64,000 bases of DNA from Rhizobium sp. BK196 (GTDB lineage Bacteria > Pseudomonadota > Alphaproteobacteria > Rhizobiales > Rhizobiaceae), in NCBI RefSeq assembly GCF_014193255.1, contig NZ_JACHZB010000001.1, positions 1 through 64,000 of the forward strand. Reading direction: 5' to 3'. The notes under the pieces were generated by a model. The model was not told where the DNA came from, made no database searches, and was given only the letters and a program-made list of their open reading frames with translations. Numbering within the stretch: the stretch's first letter is position 1; each line of letters opens with the position of its first letter. Made by a program: the position numbers and the translations under genes. This document shows positions 62,426 through 64,000 of this stretch, piece after piece.

Positions 62426-63223
62426 ATGCCATCCACCTTCATCGCCAAGGGCGCCGACGCCTATGAAGCCAGCATGGGGCGCTGGAGCCGCCGCCTCGCA
62501 GACCCTTTCCTCGCCTTCGCCGGCATACCGCCCCACGGCCGCGTGCTGGACGCCGGCTGCGGCACCGGCAGCCTGACATTGGCACTATCAACCCACCCCG
62601 AACTTACCGCCATCGAAGCCCTGGATTTCGAGGAAAACTTCGTCGCAGCACTCCGCGCCCGCACAGACGACCCGAGGGTAACCGCCCGCCAGGGCGACGT
62701 CTGCGCCCTGCCCTATGAAGACAAGAGCTTCGACGCCGCCTATTCCCTGCTCGTCCTGCACTTCGTCTCGAATGCCGAAGAGGCCATCTCCGAAATGCGC
62801 CGCGTCCTGAAGCCTCGCGCCATCGCAGCCGCCGCCGTCTGGTCCCATGACGGCATGCCGAGCTGGCGCCTCTTCTGGAACACGATCCGCGCCATCGAAC
62901 CCGAAGCCGAAGGCAACGGCATACCATCAGGCCCGCGGCCGATGACGGCCGAAGGTGAATTGCGGGCGCTGTTTGAAGGCGCGGGCTTCGCCGATGTCGC
63001 GGAGGCGAGGCTGACGATCATGATGGACTACGCCGATTTCGATGATTTCTACCTGCCGAAGGTCTATGGGCAGGGACGGTTTTCGGCGTTCTTCGAGGCA
63101 TTGCCGGAGGCGCGGCGGGAGCGGCTGCGGGAGGCGCTGAAGGTAGCTTATCTCGATGGCAGGCCGGAGGATGGACCGCGCGGGTTTGAGAGTGTGGCCT
63201 GGGCGGTGCGAGGCAGCGCGTAA
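62426..63223 (+). CDS. Class I SAM-dependent methyltransferase (paralogue)
   Basis: 265 aa. VLDAGCGTGSLTLALST, ALDFEENFVAALRART, ARQGDVCALPYEDKSFDAAYSLLVLHFVS and LKPRAIAAAAVWSHDGMPSW follow the same plan as the protein encoded at 58.0-58.8 kb, including the SxxxGYEQLMGRWS/ADAYEASMGRWS opening. GGGGAAG lies 5 nt before ATG 62426. Substrate unknown. Confidence 0.9.
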   Translation: MPSTFIAKGADAYEASMGRWSRRLADPFLAFAGIPPHGRVLDAGCGTGSLTLALSTHPELTAIEALDFEENFVAALRARTDDPRVTARQGDVCALPYEDKSFDAAYSLLVLHFVSNAEEAISEMRRVLKPRAIAAAAVWSHDGMPSWRLFWNTIRAIEPEAEGNGIPSGPRPMTAEGELRALFEGAGFADVAEARLTIMMDYADFDDFYLPKVYGQGRFSAFFEALPEARRERLREALKVAYLDGRPEDGPRGFESVAWAVRGSA

Positions 63224-63270
63224 GACGGTTTAGCGCCGCCTGCCCGTATTGGTGGCCGAACCCGGCTCTG

Positions 63271-63651
63271 TCAGTACTTCATGTTCCGCAGCTCAGGAAA
63301 ATCGTAGTAACGCAGCCGCTCATCGCGGCAGCGGTAGTCATTCTTTGAGACGCCCATGATCATGTTCTGCTTTAAGGTAAGGTCGATATAGGACCAGTTC
63401 GGGTTGGCACGCTCCGTCGTCCGCGTGCAATAAGCGTAGACCTGCTTTTCAGGATCGAGCAGCACAACGCTCGAAATCTCAGCCTTCACGAAATATCCCG
63501 GTTTGATGGTCCCGCGCAGGGCATCCACATTCTCGCGTTTAACCGAGCTGGACGGAGGACGCTGCGAATCCAAGACAGATTGTGGTGCTGGCGTCTGGCA
63601 GCCAGCCAGTGTCATCGCGGCGGCACAGAGAAGTACAGTCGTCCTTATCAA
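63271..63651 (-). CDS. Predicted small lipoprotein
   Basis: 126 aa. Signal peptide with lipobox LLCAAAMTLAGC, then a short Pro/Ser linker and a small domain with VKAEISSVVLLDPEKQVYAYC and NDYRCRDERLRYYDFPEL. Two Cys may pair. The start is TTG at 63651, with GGGAGA 7 nt upstream; no ATG gives a proper signal peptide. Family not recognised. Confidence 0.7.
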   Translation of the reverse strand: MIRTTVLLCAAAMTLAGCQTPAPQSVLDSQRPPSSSVKRENVDALRGTIKPGYFVKAEISSVVLLDPEKQVYAYCTRTTERANPNWSYIDLTLKQNMIMGVSKNDYRCRDERLRYYDFPELRNMKY

Positions 63652-63797
63652 GTTCAATCTCCCAAAACGCAAAGCACAAGGCACACAATATTTCCTACAA
63701 ATATTACGAGAATAATATCCGCAATACACGGTCATCCACAGCCGATGCCGCGAAGCGACACCGGCTTTATGCAAAGGTCAAGAATGCGCCCGACCAA

Positions 63798-64000
63798 TCA
63801 CCAAGCCTGCTGCGTCGGCATCACAAACACCTCGGCAATATCCATATGCCTGGGCGACTGCAGCGCAAACAGAACCGTCTCGGCAATATCCTCGGCCTTC
63901 AGAAACTCCATCTGCGTCTTCAGGTCTTCCATCTGCTGGCGCACGGCCGGATCTGAGATCTGGTCGTAGAGTTCGGTCTCGACAGCGCCCGGCTGCACGC
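63798..64000 (-). CDS. SDR family oxidoreductase (3' end only)
   Basis: C-terminal 66 residues of a gene whose start is beyond the right edge. QPGAVETELYDQISD is the post-catalytic PG segment of classical SDRs of the YdfG type, and SPRHMDIAEVFVMPTQQAW is their usual tail. Confidence 0.8.
   Translation of the reverse strand, partial: VQPGAVETELYDQISDPAVRQQMEDLKTQMEFLKAEDIAETVLFALQSPRHMDIAEVFVMPTQQAW

Overview
This is about 64 kb of a GC-rich alphaproteobacterial chromosome, most probably a Rhizobium of the leguminosarum/etli group. The evidence is the RopA-type porin, the alternative oxidase operon laid out as coxMNOP, the DUF1289, DUF982, DUF1062 and DUF47-Pit families, RIME-like intergenic palindromes, and stress promoters of the form GGAAC-N16-CGTT. 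Species assignment is inference. I see no rRNA, tRNA, CRISPR, prophage or insertion sequence. The window reads as ordinary core/soft-core chromosome with many small operons.

Layout. 0-4.8 kb: 5' end of a porin gene, a candidate minus-strand small RNA, an Lrp/AsnC regulator, a uracil-DNA glycosylase/nuclease pair, a PleC/DivJ-type histidine kinase and dgkA. 4.9-8.7 kb: divergent cobT and cobS (lower ligand of B12), DUF1289, a retropepsin-like protease and a dehydrogenase. 8.7-18.5 kb: epoxide-hydrolase-like enzyme with a divergent Rrf2 regulator and a clear palindromic operator, a Rap1a/Tai-like secreted protein, a TetR gene remnant, a squalene-cyclase-like protein, LysR, two SDRs, a chromate transporter operon, TetR, and a P-loop protein. 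18.7-21.5 kb: operon PepSY / cytochrome b561 / response regulator / histidine kinase. 21.6-27.3 kb: small proteins, a RecA-like ATPase, DUF1062, then a phosphate locus: DUF47-Pit with a near-perfect Pho box, flanked on both sides by DIPP-like NUDIX hydrolases.

27.3-36.5 kb: PEP-mutase-like enzyme, ABC-2 exporter, a terminator that ends an unassigned plus-strand transcript, a short CDF-like transporter, two small stress proteins, and the coxMNOP-type cytochrome oxidase operon. 36.9-47.3 kb: ArsB-like permease, a soluble PAS chemoreceptor with a 24-bp palindrome and a CtrA-like site upstream, cytochrome c, DUF982, an EcfG-like ECF sigma factor, extensin-like protein, a frameshifted DUF4440 gene, and a Cache chemoreceptor. 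47.6-64 kb: thioesterase, DUF1501/DUF1800 pair, diguanylate cyclase, DUF899 operon with a divergent HTH regulator, a general-stress protein, two paralogous methyltransferases, TspO, NmrA/LysR pair, class III cyclase, a lipoprotein, and the 3' end of an SDR gene.

How it hangs together. Three perfect (31.8, 41.3 and 57.1 kb) and two one-mismatch (41.9 and 56.7 kb) GGAAC-N16-CGTT promoters point to a scattered general stress regulon around the local EcfG-like sigma factor. The Pit region links phosphate uptake to enzymes that may hydrolyse inositol-pyrophosphate-like or dinucleotide polyphosphates. All functional statements come from reading translated sequence and motifs; no database search was run.
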